The notes under the pieces are model-generated. The model was not told where the DNA came from, did not search any database, and worked only from the letters and a program-made list of their open reading frames with translations. 64,000 nt of DNA from Amphibalanus amphitrite (Eukaryota > Arthropoda > Thecostraca > Balanomorpha > Balanidae). The position numbers and the translations under genes were made by a program. Within the stretch, counting starts at the first letter, position 1. Every line of letters begins with the position of its first letter. Positions 34,181 to 45,574 of the stretch are shown one piece after another. The stretch spans positions 372,001 to 436,000 of the forward strand of contig NW_024881867.1 of assembly GCF_019059575.1 (NCBI RefSeq), given 5' to 3'.

Positions 34181-34432
34181 GTATTTTTTTGGCTGTTGAT
34201 GGCCGTCTGCACCCGACTCTTATTACCGCTCGTGTCCTGAGCGGTAACAATACGCCTGATTTTCAAAAGAGCTGAGATCCGCTATGCTCTAATCTCCGTT
34301 ACATTTTCTTGGCTAGCGCCATGACAAGATGTTGGCACCCAGCTGCAAACAAGCGAAGAACAACGAGAAAAGTTGAACCACCGAGATAGTTCCATGGAAT
34401 CGCGAGCGAGGCCGGTGTTTTGCTCGAGGAGC

Positions 34433-34440
34433 TATATAAG
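34433..34440 (+). promoter_or_regulatory. TATA box of gene D
   Basis: TATATAAG, about 80 bases before the ATG at 34521. The AAGGTCA block found at genes B, C and E is absent here. Confidence 0.7.
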
Positions 34441-34520
34441 CCCGTCTGCCGACCCAGTGCCACAGGAGCGAGGCAGTAGCGTCCCAGGAGAGCACTAAGC
34501 ACACGTAACCCGGCATCAAC

Positions 34521-35070
34521 ATGCACTTCAAGCTGGTGGTGAGTGGGCCGAGCAGAGGGATCAGAGGACGTGAAAATCAGAGGTCATTGTCCTACAGAAA
34601 ATATCATGAATCATGATATTGCGCTTTATTGAATAGTGTCTTCATAGCTATTTGACTTCAAACAAGACGTATGCTCGGTTCCTGGAGCACATCCATGTAT
34701 CTCCAAAAGACATTTAATTGAAAAGCTGTTTGAAAGAAAAAAAAATATTTGTTAATAACGGGCCTGAAAGGGCGCCAACTAGCTAGTAAAACATTCTTCC
34801 TGTGCTCGTGATGTTCTATCGCCCCTCTCAGCCTGGCCCCACCGCCGTCCCTCTCCACAGCTGGTGCTTTTAGTGGTTCTGCTCGGGGTGGCCGCCGGCT
34901 CCGGAGGATTCTTCGGACGCAGGGGCGGCGGCGGATACTACAGCGGCTTCCAGCACGGAGGCGGTGGATACTACCCAGGACACAGCGGCGGATACTACCA
35001 TGGAAACGTCGGCGGATACTACAGCCACTCCGGCGGATTCGCTGGACACGGAGGTGTATACCACCGTTGA
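34521..35070 (+). CDS. Small secreted Gly/Tyr-rich protein, gene D (two exons)
   Basis: Exon 1 (34521-34538) encodes MHFKLV and ends at GTGAG. Exon 2 (34861-35070) follows CTCCACAG and continues LVLLVVLLGVAAG. The precursor is 75 residues. The mature part has GGGGYYSG, GGGGYYPGHSGG and GGYYHGNVGG blocks and is richer in His and Ser than the others, ending GVYHR. It shares gene architecture, signal peptide and repeat style with A, B, C and E, so a secreted structural role is inferred. It lies alone between the 122-bp satellite and gene E, and its promoter lacks the shared 41-bp block, which suggests different control. Confidence 0.87.
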
Positions 35071-36254
35071 AAGCTGACGCCCTGCTCACCATTACATCCA
35101 TCGAAAAAGGCGGTCTGTTTGACAGGATTGTTCCAGGTCATAGCTACTACGAATCTACTACATAATATAAAATACCGGAAAGCTACGAACGAGTGTTCCT
35201 ACCTAAGTACTACGGATACGAAATAATCCACAGACACGAAATAATCCACAGACTGCTTGTTCTAGGAACTTAGTCATTACGCTTGCACACTGCAGTTACT
35301 AATTGTGGCAGCGGATTAGCCGACAGAGGCAGGAGCGTTTTTAGCACACATCCTCTGGAGGACGCCATCGTTTCTTTGTTAGCTTCGTGCAGATGTGTCC
35401 GAGTACCGTTAGCCCGATCAATGACATCTGGACAGAAAGTCAAAGTGCACATGTGTGCGAACACCGTTCGCCCAATCAACGACATTTGGACGGAGTGAGA
35501 CGCTAACGGCTGTTTATAGCACGAATGTCCCGTGCGTCTGTGACCTCGAGGATAATTCATCGAATATTTGTCACTATTCATTCTGCTCGTAGCGGCCCAA
35601 GCTCTTTTCTTTACCTCTTCAAACAGGCTCAAGGGCGTTACTTCGTTTAAGCACGATAGTCGGAGCAAGGCGCCAGAGTAAGGACTAACGTGAACAATTG
35701 TCACGCATTTGTTTAGGTAAGCCGCGTGACACAAAAACCGTCGAACGATAAAAGGTGCATAACCAGCGAGGTTTACACGTACATACTTTTACGCAACCAG
35801 CATGCGGGACTGAAGTACCATGAACAAGAGTTCTGTGATGACACCCATTATGAGTCCATAAAGCCGATCGACTCAATAGCGATTGTAGGTCAGCATTCAT
35901 ATGGATAACTACACTTGAACGAACAACCACAATCACTGTGCTCAAATGATAGAACAGGGGAGCGAAGACAGAGTAAAAACATTGGCGACTGAGGGTGCTC
36001 GGAGTGTCTTCTCAGGCAGTACCGTTACCTTCACCGCCATATTTGCTAACGATAGGTAATGAAATCGAACCAATAACCATAACTATTCTGGGACATAAAC
36101 TGCAAAGTACGATGAATATACATCGAGGATTACAAATTACAATATGTACGACCTTAAGATTTGAGATTGGTCATATTTCTGCAAAGTTATCGCTTTAACA
36201 ATGAGGTTGCATTGCAAACAAACGAAGAAAAAACAAAGCGAAAACTTTACACCT
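35071..36254. other. Flank between genes D and E
   Basis: No gene seen. A locally duplicated motif, ACGAAATAATCCACAGAC, occurs at about 35219-35250. A second duplication around 35390-35495 repeats CGNNCACCGTTNGCCC and CAACGACATNTGGAC-like phrases. The rest is unremarkable. Confidence 0.45.
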
Positions 36255-36295
36255 CTTGCAAGCGCCGAGATGACTGCGAGGAAGGTCATCTCGGC
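36255..36295 (+). promoter_or_regulatory. Conserved 41-bp upstream block of gene E
   Basis: Matches the gene B block at 35 of 41 positions with no gaps, keeping CTTGCAA, ATGAC and the whole GCGAGGAAGGTCAT core. It is 36 bases from the TATA box rather than 13, because the intervening CCGGCACAGTACC segment is duplicated. Confidence 0.75.
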
Positions 36296-36331
36296 CGGCA
36301 CAGTACCCGCAAATAAGCCGGCACAGTACCG

Positions 36332-36338
36332 TATAAAA
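36332..36338 (+). promoter_or_regulatory. TATA box of gene E
   Basis: TATAAAA within GTACCGTATAAAAG. A second upstream copy of the same segment has a decayed AAATAAG in place of the TATA box. Confidence 0.8.
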
Positions 36339-36413
36339 GCCGTCCGGGAGCCGGGGTTCGGCAGAGAGCAGGCAGCAGTCGAGCGGACCACTCACAACAC
36401 GTCCTCTGACAAC

Positions 36414-37444
36414 ATGAACTTCAAACTGGTGGTGAGTGACGGGCGAGCAGGGAGCTCAGGTGGGCCAGCAGCTGGCTTATCAACCACCTGCTCCGAAATA
36501 CTATCTACAGCTTCCAATAAATTTGTGTTAGAAACAAAAAGGAATAGACTGAAATGCATTCTGAACCGATACCATACCGTTGTGGTCCAGTTTTTTTGTT
36601 TTTTGTTTTTTGTTTTTTGATGAATCATTCATAAACACTGGCTCAGCTTGAAATGTTATGTCAAAGTTTTAATGCTTATTTCAGCAGAGTGCGCATTCAA
36701 TCCCCGCGAAAGCTTGAGCAGAGCTTTTACGCGTTCAAATCGCAGTCTCGCTCCTCTACTGGAACACATGGCATATGTTTCGCTCCCAACACTCAGCGCT
36801 TCAAGCTACGATTTGGGAACGAAAAATATGTCATGTATTCCAATGGGAGGAGCGTGAAGCAATTTGCACGCAAAAAAAAAACTGTGTTTCATCCTTAAGA
36901 CAGAGTTCTCGGGTTCTGGCGGCCCCAGAAGGCTCAAACAGCAATCAATTCATGACTACTGAACCAAGATTTTGTAACCATATCTACAGCCACCTTACAC
37001 CCCTCTCACCCCGACCTCTCCACCGCTCCCGTCCACAGCTGGTACTTGGTGGTCACTATTACATCCCCTCACTGACCCCACCGCCGTCCCCGTCCACAGC
37101 TGGTGCTGCTGGTGGTCACTATTACATCCCCTCACTGACCCCACCGCCGTCCCCGTCCACAGCTGACACTGCTGGTGGCTCTGGTCGGAGTCGCCGTCGG
37201 ATCCGGCTCGTACTACGGAGGCAGATCCTTCAGCCGTTTCCCGAGCAGACGAGGCGGTGGATACTACCGCGGAAACAGCGGCGGCGGATACCATCCCGGG
37301 AGCGGTGGATACTACCACGGAAACAGAGGCGGTGGGGGCGGATACTACCGCGGAAACGGCGGCGGCGGCGGATACTACCGCGGAAACGGCGGCGGCGGCG
37401 GATACTACCGCGGAAACCGCGGCGGTAGCAGTCATTACGGCTAA
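36414..37444 (+). CDS. Small secreted Gly/Tyr-rich protein, gene E (two exons)
   Basis: Exon 1 (36414-36431) encodes MNFKLV and ends at GTGAG. Exon 2 (37163-37444), after a GTCCACAG acceptor, gives LTLLVALVGVAVGSGSYYGG and then GGGGGYYRGN repeated. The precursor is 99 residues, the longest of the family. Four near-identical GGYYRGN-type units make up the second half. It stops at TAA (37442-37444), but the frame then reads on as HSGGGYEFGRRVYG before a TAG, which looks like an older family C-terminus. The acceptor is one of three in a tandem repeat. Same inferred secreted structural role as genes A-D. Confidence 0.87.
36590..36620. repeat. T6G microsatellite
   Basis: Four TTTTTTG units in the intron of gene E. 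Confidence 0.8.
37025..37162 (+). repeat. Tandem repeat multiplying the 3' splice site of gene E
   Basis: The segment GTCCACAGCTGGTGCTGCTG plus GGTCACTATTACATCCCC and CTCACTGACCCCACCGCC is repeated, placing candidate acceptors at 37038, 37099 and 37162. The first two copies include the first codons of exon 2 fused to unrelated CACTATTACATCCCC sequence. Use of the second would meet TGA within 13 codons; only the third gives the signal peptide in frame. Confidence 0.75.
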
Positions 37445-38349
37445 CACAGCGGTGGTGGATATGAGTTCGGACGCAGAGTCTACGGATAGAACCTTTGTCG
37501 TTACTACGGACGCCCTCGTGGACAGGGTCTTTGCTACAGACACACCCATAATGGGTCCCGTGGAACCATTATGTATGACTGATCAAACGTATTGCTGTAC
37601 CGTTCATAACCATCGGTGTGTAATATAATACAAGCTTTGGGAATATTTCTTTAACGAACGGTTTACATGACATACACTGCGAGCTACTAATAGGTGCAGG
37701 GTATTATTAGATAGAATGGATATTTGTTTTCGCTCAAAAACCATCCGCGATTCAGCCATAGCCTGTAGCCTTTTGCCGATATCTTGCAGATAGGTCAGAG
37801 TACCGCTATCCCAGCCTATTCTTTACAGCTGGATGTCTGTGGTTCAAACGATGACACATTCTACCTAACAAAGAGACACTGAAACTGGAGAGCTGAAAAG
37901 AAACTGGAGTCGACTCATGTTATTCCAACTTCCAAGGTTGATTCATTAATCAAAGTGCTATGCTTTACGAAGAGTCTTCTTCTGAAAACATTTTACTGGT
38001 CAGCGTACATGTCAAAATCCTGGTAAGCTTAATTGTTCATAGCCATCAGAAAGGGAAATATAAAAACCCTATGTAAATTAAGCCAGAAAGGTTACTTGTG
38101 AAAGGTCTGGGGTGACCTTTCACAACTAGAATAACTTCTCCGTTTGACGGTATCTCAAGAATCACATATTTACGATTATGCTGATCAAACCGAACCTGCA
38201 AAATACCAGACTCCCTCATCATGGTCTGAGGAATGGCTGATATGATCACTCTCACGCCCGGCGCCGCTCAGAGTTAATCAGCAGTCGCTCAGCGGTTTGG
38301 CGGTGGCTCGGCGGCGACCGCCGTCACTGCCCGCTCGTCGTTCGCTCAC
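37445..38349. other. Interval between gene E and the YTHDC2-like exons
   Basis: The first ~140 bases are a broken in-frame continuation of gene E. The rest shows no supported exon on either strand, including none that continues the helicase frame after the donor at 38349. Confidence 0.5.
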
Positions 38350-40634
38350 CTGGGTGGTTTTTCCGGAGCCGGTGTCGCCCACCAGCAGGGTGACCTGGTT
38401 GTGGCCGACCGTGCGCAGGATGTCGTCTTTGAGCGGCCAGATGGGCAGCTGCTGGCCGGCCCGGCTCAGGTCGCCGGTGCCGCGCGCTCCCGGCACCTGG
38501 GGGATGCCGCTGTTCAGTCGGCCCGTCGCCCGGTTCACATCCCGAACTGGAGGCACAGCGAGGCAGGCGGTGTCACAGCAGAGGTCACGGCGCAGAGGTC
38601 ACAGCGCAGAGGTCACGACGTACAGCACAGCCGCGGTCGTAGCGCACAGTTCGTGGCCCAATTAAGGCCATGGCGCAGAGGACACAGTGCAGACTAGGTC
38701 ATATCACGGGTATCACGTCATAAATATGATATTGCCACTGCGGCACAAACGACAAGCTAAGCCCATGATCGCTCCAGCGTCGGAAGAAAGGGCACCAGAC
38801 GGCAGCGCTGGTCGTGCGCTGGGGCTTTCTTTCGTTGGGTTAGCGGATGTCTGGCTTAGACTCAGCATCAATTATTATAGAGGCGATGATATCACTCGCT
38901 GGATTTTGTCAACCACAATGCACGATCCATTTGTGGCGTAATTGAAAAAGATGATGTCACGATTTAAGGCCAGAGCCTCCTCTGGCCCCAGCGCCATCTG
39001 CTATTGGGCTGGTTAGGTCCCTCTGCGGCCCAGGCGCCCTCTAACACCAGTCTCTCGCGGCTTTTATCGACCACAGCGCCCCCTACCCACCGCTAGCTCT
39101 GGTTCCTCTCTTGGCACCCCAGCGCTCCTTGGTTCCCTCTCTACCTCTCGACACCAGCGCCATCTGCCACCCAGCTGCGACAAATTTCCTCCACCAGCTT
39201 CCATCTACATCTAGCTATTCTCCACGGCTGGGGTGGGCAACATCTACCCCGGGCACAGACAGCTCTGCACGACCGGAACGCCACCTTAAGTACGGAACCA
39301 GAATCTATCCCCGGTGCTGCCGGCGCGCCCTCGCCCCAGGTACAGGAGGCCCTTCCTACCTTGTGCTACCAGCCGCACTATTCGCCCGATCATCCTTTCC
39401 CTGCCGCGGCAGTCAGCCGGCTCGATCAAAGGCCGTAGCTCAGCCCTCCCCATCGTAGCGCCTCTCCCCACCCTACCATCCATCCCAGTCCCCACCCTTG
39501 CATGCTTTCCTCCCCTATCATCCCTCCCCGCCCTATCCCCCTTCCGCCAGGCTGCAGCACCGTCGTTAACGCTGGGTCGGAATCAGATACTCAGCCCTCA
39601 CCCCTATAATCACTCCCAGTCCTACTATGCCCTCCCCTACCGTCGGGCCGGAGCAGCCGGTCCCTACCCTACTATCCCCTCCCCTACCGTCGGGCTGGAG
39701 CAGCCGGTCCCTACCCTACCACCCGGCCTCCCTACCGTCGGGCCGGAGCAGCCGGTCCCTATCCTACCACCCCTCCCTACCGTCGGGCTGGAGCAGCCGG
39801 TCCCGCTCGGTCGGCGGAAGCAGCTCCTGTCGCTCCCGGTTGGTGACCGGGAACTTTGAGAGCAGCGAGCTGACGTGGTGCCGAGACATGCGCGCCAGCG
39901 CAAACACCGCGTCCGCCTGAACGATCGTCGAGCCATGCTTCTTGTATACCGTCAGAAAACGGTTGGCCGCCTTCCTGAAAAACGCAGGGCTTGAGGTCAG
40001 CCTTTTTCAACATATGTATAACTAATTGGAAAACTTGGACAGTTTGTGGAAATATGGGATACTACACAGATGCAACTGAACTAGCCACTGTGATGAATGG
40101 GTGAATTGAAGTTCGGATGCCCTGTTTCAAATGTTTTGAAAAGGTTTGAATGATCATCTGTGACATCGTCGGAAAAACCGCAATGAACGGGGAGTTTATA
40201 ATACACTTACCCTCGGCTCTTCGACTTCAGCCCAATGGAGTCCGCCAATTTGTGGATGAAAGCTCGCTCAGTAGATGTCAGAGAAGATGGAAATTCTATT
40301 TCTGGAAAAAAAACATGAAAACATCAAGCTGCGGCAAAATTATACTTGTATGGCAATGAGCAGCGTTAACTCATTTTCATGCCCGTAATGTTCACAATAA
40401 GAAAAAACGAACTTTGTCAGCTCACTCAAACCACTACGAAATTTACCCCTAATTTCCGTTCATACTGACGACTCCCTGCACTGGATGTTAGCAGCAGTCA
40501 TGGCTGTTTGTATCTCTGTCCATCCCCCAGTTACCTGCTTGGTCCTCCTGGAGTCGGAAGTTCTGCAGCGCCAGCGTCACGGCGATACGCAGCTCCTCGC
40601 CCACATTGGCCGGCTGCGTCTTCTTGCGTGGCAT
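38350..40634 (-). CDS. YTHDC2: YTHDC2-type RNA helicase, N-terminal four exons only
   Basis: Exons 40634-40535, 40301-40211, 39974-39781 and 38546-38350 join in frame (100, 91, 194 and 197 nt) to 194 codons, with GT-AG borders throughout. The product starts MPRKKTQPANVGEELRIAV, then has the R3H region (EFPSSLTSTERAFIHKLADS, followed by GLKSKSRGKAANRFLTVYKK), then FPVTNRERQELLP, RLNSGIPQVP and the P-loop GDTGSGKTTQ. Order and motifs match YTHDC2, an RNA helicase that binds m6A-marked transcripts and acts in germ cells. The coding ATG directly follows an AG, so an upstream exon may exist. The DEAH box, helicase C-terminal, OB and YTH parts (over 1000 residues) were not found to the left. Confidence 0.85.
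38575..38625. repeat. GCAGAGGTCACRGC short tandem repeat in YTHDC2-like intron 3
   Basis: Three to four 14-15 bp units, each with AGGTCAC, inside the intron between 38547 and 39780. The rest of the intron, 38700-39620, shows no gene. Confidence 0.65.
39625..39828 (-). repeat. 45-48 bp tandem repeat containing the 5' splice site of YTHDC2-like exon 3
   Basis: Four copies of the exon end and donor (on the minus strand, CCAGCCCGACG followed by GTAGGG) place candidate donors at 39780, 39735, 39687 and 39640. The true one is inferred to be 39780/39781: in the helicase frame a TAG follows only a few codons beyond it, before the next copy. Periods are 45, 48 and 47. Confidence 0.8.
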
Positions 40635-41455
40635 CTGGTGTTAGAACGGTGTAGCATCAGTGAACGATATTGGCACTGCAGGTCACATCTGCATTTAGAT
40701 TTTAGAGCACCGTGCCAGCCATTATCACAATTTGTTGATGATGCAGTCAGCGCATGCACTAAAATCTGGTTACAGCACTTATATAAACTATGATATTGAT
40801 AAAGCCACCATTCATCAGATAATGATGACAATACAAGTGAACAAATCAACGTGCTGTGAGCCTCATTATATCAATTATGGAACCATGGCCAGGACTAAGC
40901 AGCCTCAGAAAATGATACGAGAGGAATGTATTGCTGAAGCTGAGGTCCAAACAGCTTTTCAAGGACATATTTTTCCATTCCATGTTTTTCATGTCCTCAA
41001 TAAAACAAATGTACTTTTTAGTGCAGCATATGTCATTATAATCAATTGAGGAGATGTCACCTGAGGTAACCTGACCCAACCTAATCTGAATAACCCAGCC
41101 TGCCCTTCTGCCACAGGTAGGTGTTAGGTAGACATGGGGCTAGTTAAGACTAAGTCAGGTTAGATTGGATTAGACTGGATTAGGTCAGATCAGATTAGGT
41201 TGGCACTGGGTCAGGTAATCTCACCTCAATGATTTGTACTTATATTTTGATTTGCTGCACTAATGAGCATTATTTGTAAATTAAAGACATGGAAAAACAG
41301 AAACAGCATTGTTCTTACCACAGGATAAATGAATGGAGGGTACAGGTTCCTGGGAGCAGGGTTGAAGGTATAGTGGGCATAGGATAAGGCATCCCCACTA
41401 CACTGAGGCTGCTGCATTGTTGGCACTGAAAGTACAGAATGCATGGTCATATGTA
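40635..41455. other. Upstream flank of the YTHDC2-like gene
   Basis: No exon or clear promoter recognised. At about 41125-41220 there is a degenerate TTAGRTTGGATTAG-type simple repeat. A first noncoding exon of the helicase gene could lie here but cannot be placed. Confidence 0.4.
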
Positions 41456-42505
41456 TTAACCCTCGCCGGCCGAGGGGGGGGGGCGGGTGCAGCCCCCCCC
41501 CCCCCCATAGGGTTTTTCGCGATAGCTCCGAACACGCTGGCGATAGAGAGCTGAAACTTGGCATACCTGACCTTTGATTCAAGCCGGATCTTTTGACACC
41601 AACCGCATTTTTGGGTCAGGTCAGGTCAATGACCTATGACGTCATAAGTGAACCTCTGCACGGTCTTCAGATGTCGCAACTTCGCAACGCCCTCACTGCC
41701 AGAGGAGATGTCACAGGGAAATGAAACTTGCAGGATCCAGTATCCATTATGAGTCTCACAACTTGTATATCTCGGATTTTTCCTAAAGGTCATATGAGGT
41801 CAGGTCATTTTCGTGACCTCACCATTATGTATAAGTCAATGGGGAAAAATGAAAACTGCTATTCTGGCGCCGGGAACGATCTCCAACTATCTCAAGCACA
41901 CAGAATCGTGATTTGATGCACTCCTTGCAAGGTTAGATGCGTCACTTTTGCAATGTTGACCTTGCGTGACGTCATTTATGACGTCATCAAGGTCATATTA
42001 GTTTTTCGTCAATAACTCGTGATCAAATTGAGCTAGCGAGTCGGGAAGGCCACCAATGGACTCAGGAAGACCTGCCGAATCGAATGATATGCGACATGAC
42101 CTCTTTCGACCAACTTCGTGACCTTGGGGTGCTGACCTGACCTTGACCTGAGGTCAACACCCTAAGTTGACCTGACCCGAACAAAAAGTATATCACTCGA
42201 CGCGCCTGAGCGAGGCGAACACGATGCTGCCAAAATCGCGGCTCTGCGGCCGTTTTTTGCGAAGTTATTCACCAAAAACTGAACCGTACCTTGGGGCTTT
42301 TGACCTGACCTCAGAGGTCACCGGTTGACCTAGGACCTTAAAATCGGGTACCAATCTCTGCGTCTCGTAACGGCGCACACGCTCGTTTTTTTTCCGCGAC
42401 GCGCTAGCTCCACCAGGGGCGAAACGGCGAGGGGGGGTGTCGTACCCGCCCCCCCCCCCTCGGCCGGCGCGTATGTAGAAAACCAATAGGTCCGGCGAGG
42501 GTTAA
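41456..42505 (+). mobile_element. TTAA-flanked piggyBac-like MITE (CCCTCGCCGG family, copy 2)
   Basis: Near-identical to 17362-18412, in the same orientation and of the same length (about 1042 bp between TTAAs). Inverted CCCTCGCCGG ends, terminal G/C-run palindromes and TGACCT/AGGTCA arrays. Confidence 0.88.
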
Positions 42506-43945
42506 ACACAAACAAATCCATTTAACACTAATCAGACAAATTCAAAACATCATGGCAATATCAAACAGGCACCCAACTTCTCAATTGCCACATTGATAAG
42601 ACATTGTGATGCAAATATTTTGGTAACAAAACCTTTTATCCCACCCTAATAACTGCAGGAATTCACAAAACAAACTCATGAAAGGAGAGAACACACTATT
42701 CATGCCTCAAAAAGTGACACAAGACCTGAATACTTATAGTATTTCTGCACTAAATCATAAAACAAAAGTAACTGCAATGGCACCGCACCACTGACAAACT
42801 TGGTACATCCTACTTTGCAATTGTTTGTGTTAAGTTTTGAGAAATTACATTGGCTGATAAGGGTAGGTTAGTGTTTGGTAGTTCAGGTTAGATCAAAAAG
42901 TTATCAGAATGCTGTCATACAGGACACATGCAATTTAATTTGCAATTTGGTCATGTTTGCCATCTGTCTAGGTTCAGATGTTAGTTAATTCAATTAACTA
43001 AGATGAAAAAACCAGGTTATGTCAGCCTCTCAGACCATGAAAAAAGGTAACAAGCACAATCAGGTTGATGCGTTTCGTCACATTGTTTTTATCAAAATCC
43101 CTTTCCAACAAAGAAACGATACAAAGTGCAAACACAGCATATTGGTACGGTAGGTACGTTTCGTAATGCATGTATATTGTATAATGATGTTTGTTTTTTC
43201 TCTTTTGGAAAGCGTGTTGAACTGTTGACTGTTGATAGTCTACCTGTGATGAAACACGTCCACCTGCTTTAGCTTTGCTGACTGCTGAGATACCCAATAT
43301 TAATTTACTAATAGTGATAACCATCTCAATATATATATATATATATATGGCATAGCCTTATTCAACTATGAGTCTGATTTGCTAACGATGATTTTCACCC
43401 CTCACATTGACTATATTAGACAAGTTTCTGAAGGTTCACTATTAGCGAGGGCATCCACCATACCTTTGTTCAGGAACGAATGGAATCAATAACAAGTTGC
43501 CTATCTTCAAAAGAAATACACTTTCAGATCACATTTCGATAAGACTCGAAACCGAAAATTACGGAAAGCTGGCCCGGGGGTGGAAAAAACAATACACGAC
43601 ACTTGACACCAAACTTGACACGACACAAACAAACAACGCTGAAAACCGGGTGCGTCAGAAACGCCTCACATGCAATCATTTCAAGGACAGGGAAAACAGT
43701 GACTCTAATCTACAGCAATAATCTTGTCAAAACCAACAGTAGTGAAAAAGCGAAAGACAAATAAAGTCGACACAGCTATTGCAGAAACCATGCAGCAAGC
43801 AGAATACACTTTGTTTGTACGCCATCATCCAAAAAACCTATCATAGGGATCCCAGACCGCTGAAGAGTGGTCGGTCCCAGGGAAATAAATACGCAATGCG
43901 CATTCCGCTTTGTGCAATATTGCTGCAGCCCGACGCAGGTTCAGT
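42506..43945. other. Gene-free A/T-rich stretch
   Basis: No supported gene. A (TA)n tract lies at 43329-43349. Confidence 0.5.
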
Positions 43946-44560
43946 TTTTGCGCGGGCCGCAGGCAGTGGCGGCGGAAGGTATTCTAGGATAGGGGTGCAA
44001 ACGATATTGAAGCGCCCCTTCCCGCTGGGCGCCCCTTACCATATAGGTTGTAGTAACACAAACAGTGAAGAGACGTTTCCTCCACACCGATAGGGGCCCA
44101 TCCCAGGGGAACGGAATAAATGCCGCCCCCTCATTGCCGGGCGCCCTAGGAGAATGAATGTTACACATCAACACCAATATGCCTCCCAGTGAAATGAATT
44201 ATGAATGTCGCCTTTCGACGCCGGTAGGCGCCCCAGACACCAGTGGATTTACTGCCGCCTTAAAACACCGATAGGCACCTCAGTGAAGCGAATGCCGGCC
44301 TATACCACCGATAAGCGCCCCGGATGAATAAATACCACCCGTCAACGCCGATAGGCGCCTCAGTGAAATTAATGCCGCCCCAATCTCCGATAGGCGCCCC
44401 AGGTGATACATGTCGCCCATCAACACCAACGGGCGCCCCATTGAAATGAATACCGCCCTTCAACACTGGCAGACGCCCCAGTGGAATGAATGCCGCCCCA
44501 CAATGCCGATGGCCGTCCCTGCACTGGAAAATCAGTTTCGCCCCTATACAGGCACCCATA
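43946..44560. repeat. Degenerate minisatellite with CCGATAGGCGCCCC units
   Basis: From about 44080 to 44520, units of about 45-50 bp contain CCGATAGGCGCCCCAGT, GAAATGAATGCCGCCC and CAACA in varying states of decay. Open frames across it are repeat-derived. Scattered GGCGCCCC copies continue to about 45000. Confidence 0.65.
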
Positions 44561-44639
44561 GAAGTTTGCAGAGTGCTATTCCTGGTCATAATCATCTCCC
44601 CAGTAAAAAAAAAAACGCAAAATACGCCCTAGCACTAGG

Positions 44640-45570
44640 GGTGTAACCGCCCATACGGACAGTGCAATTTTACAGACCCCAATCTCGGACCTCCCTTAAC
44701 ATTCATATGTTGTAAACGGCAAACCGCCCCCGATAAATGTTACACAAACTAATTTCCTCTCGCATATCGGCCATCAGGCGCCCCTTTTTGTCGCATGGAG
44801 CCTGCAACGCTATAAGCCCTCATATGTTCGTGTTGGCGTTCGGAGGCTATCGCCTTCAAAGACGTCTCCATAAATGTTTCTTTTTCGTCCCACACACAGG
44901 CGCCCCTCTTTCGCATGCAGGCGCCCATCTTCCGCATGGCGCGCTTCTCGAGTGGCTGCGCCCTCCTAGCCTTTATCGCCTGGCAAGATTATATTCGACA
45001 GGGTCGGCAGCATCTGCCTTTGTTTCAGATAAGGATGCCCTCCACTCTTCAGCATATCAAAAGATACTTTTCTCACGTCATTGCCACCCTCTTCGTGTCA
45101 CAAGTGCCTTTATCAGTTGCGGTGTCGCACTGCTCAGCTTTATGGCTGCCGCACCTCTTAACTTCCTGCCTCCTCTACAGATTTTCGAGGCGCCCCTTTC
45201 CATAGCTTTAGGGTGCAGCTGCCCCCCTTGCCCCCCTGCTTCCGCCGCCACTGCCCGCAGGAAGTGTCAATCATCCCGTCCGTTCGCCAGACCGAATTCA
45301 GAGTCCCACACAAAGCCAGAGGGAGGATTCGGCGCTGCCGACACCGTCCATAAGCCCGGAATCAGCATGGAATGCTGGCCAAAAGACCGCGCGCTTAGGG
45401 AAAGAGGCGCTTGCGCCTCTTCCCGCACGACATCGACCGCTAAGGATTATTGTCGAAAAATTGTCAGTTATACGCTAGCTTCTGCCTAGCTACTTACCTA
45501 CGTTTGAAAGTTCGAACGAAAAGATCGCCACAAATCTTGACCGCTCAATGACTGAACTTGTATGACGGCG
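44640..45570. other. No gene recognised
   Basis: A long open frame at 44737-45489 has no recognisable domain, no repeat periodicity and no splice or promoter context that I can defend, so I do not call it. Scattered GCGCCCCTTTC phrases tie it to the minisatellite on its left. Confidence 0.4.
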
Positions 45571-45574
45571 AGTC

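Noticed and set aside
36775..37428. Long plus-strand frame of 217 codons over gene E
   Set aside because: It is the wrong frame of the Gly-rich exon fused to the repeated acceptor segment; the product is a monotonous Arg-rich string with no signal peptide.
38046..38255. Possible next helicase exon (contains AIPQTMM)
   Set aside because: IPQ is suggestive, but the following residues do not match helicase motif Ia and the acceptor phase does not fit the phase-0 donor.
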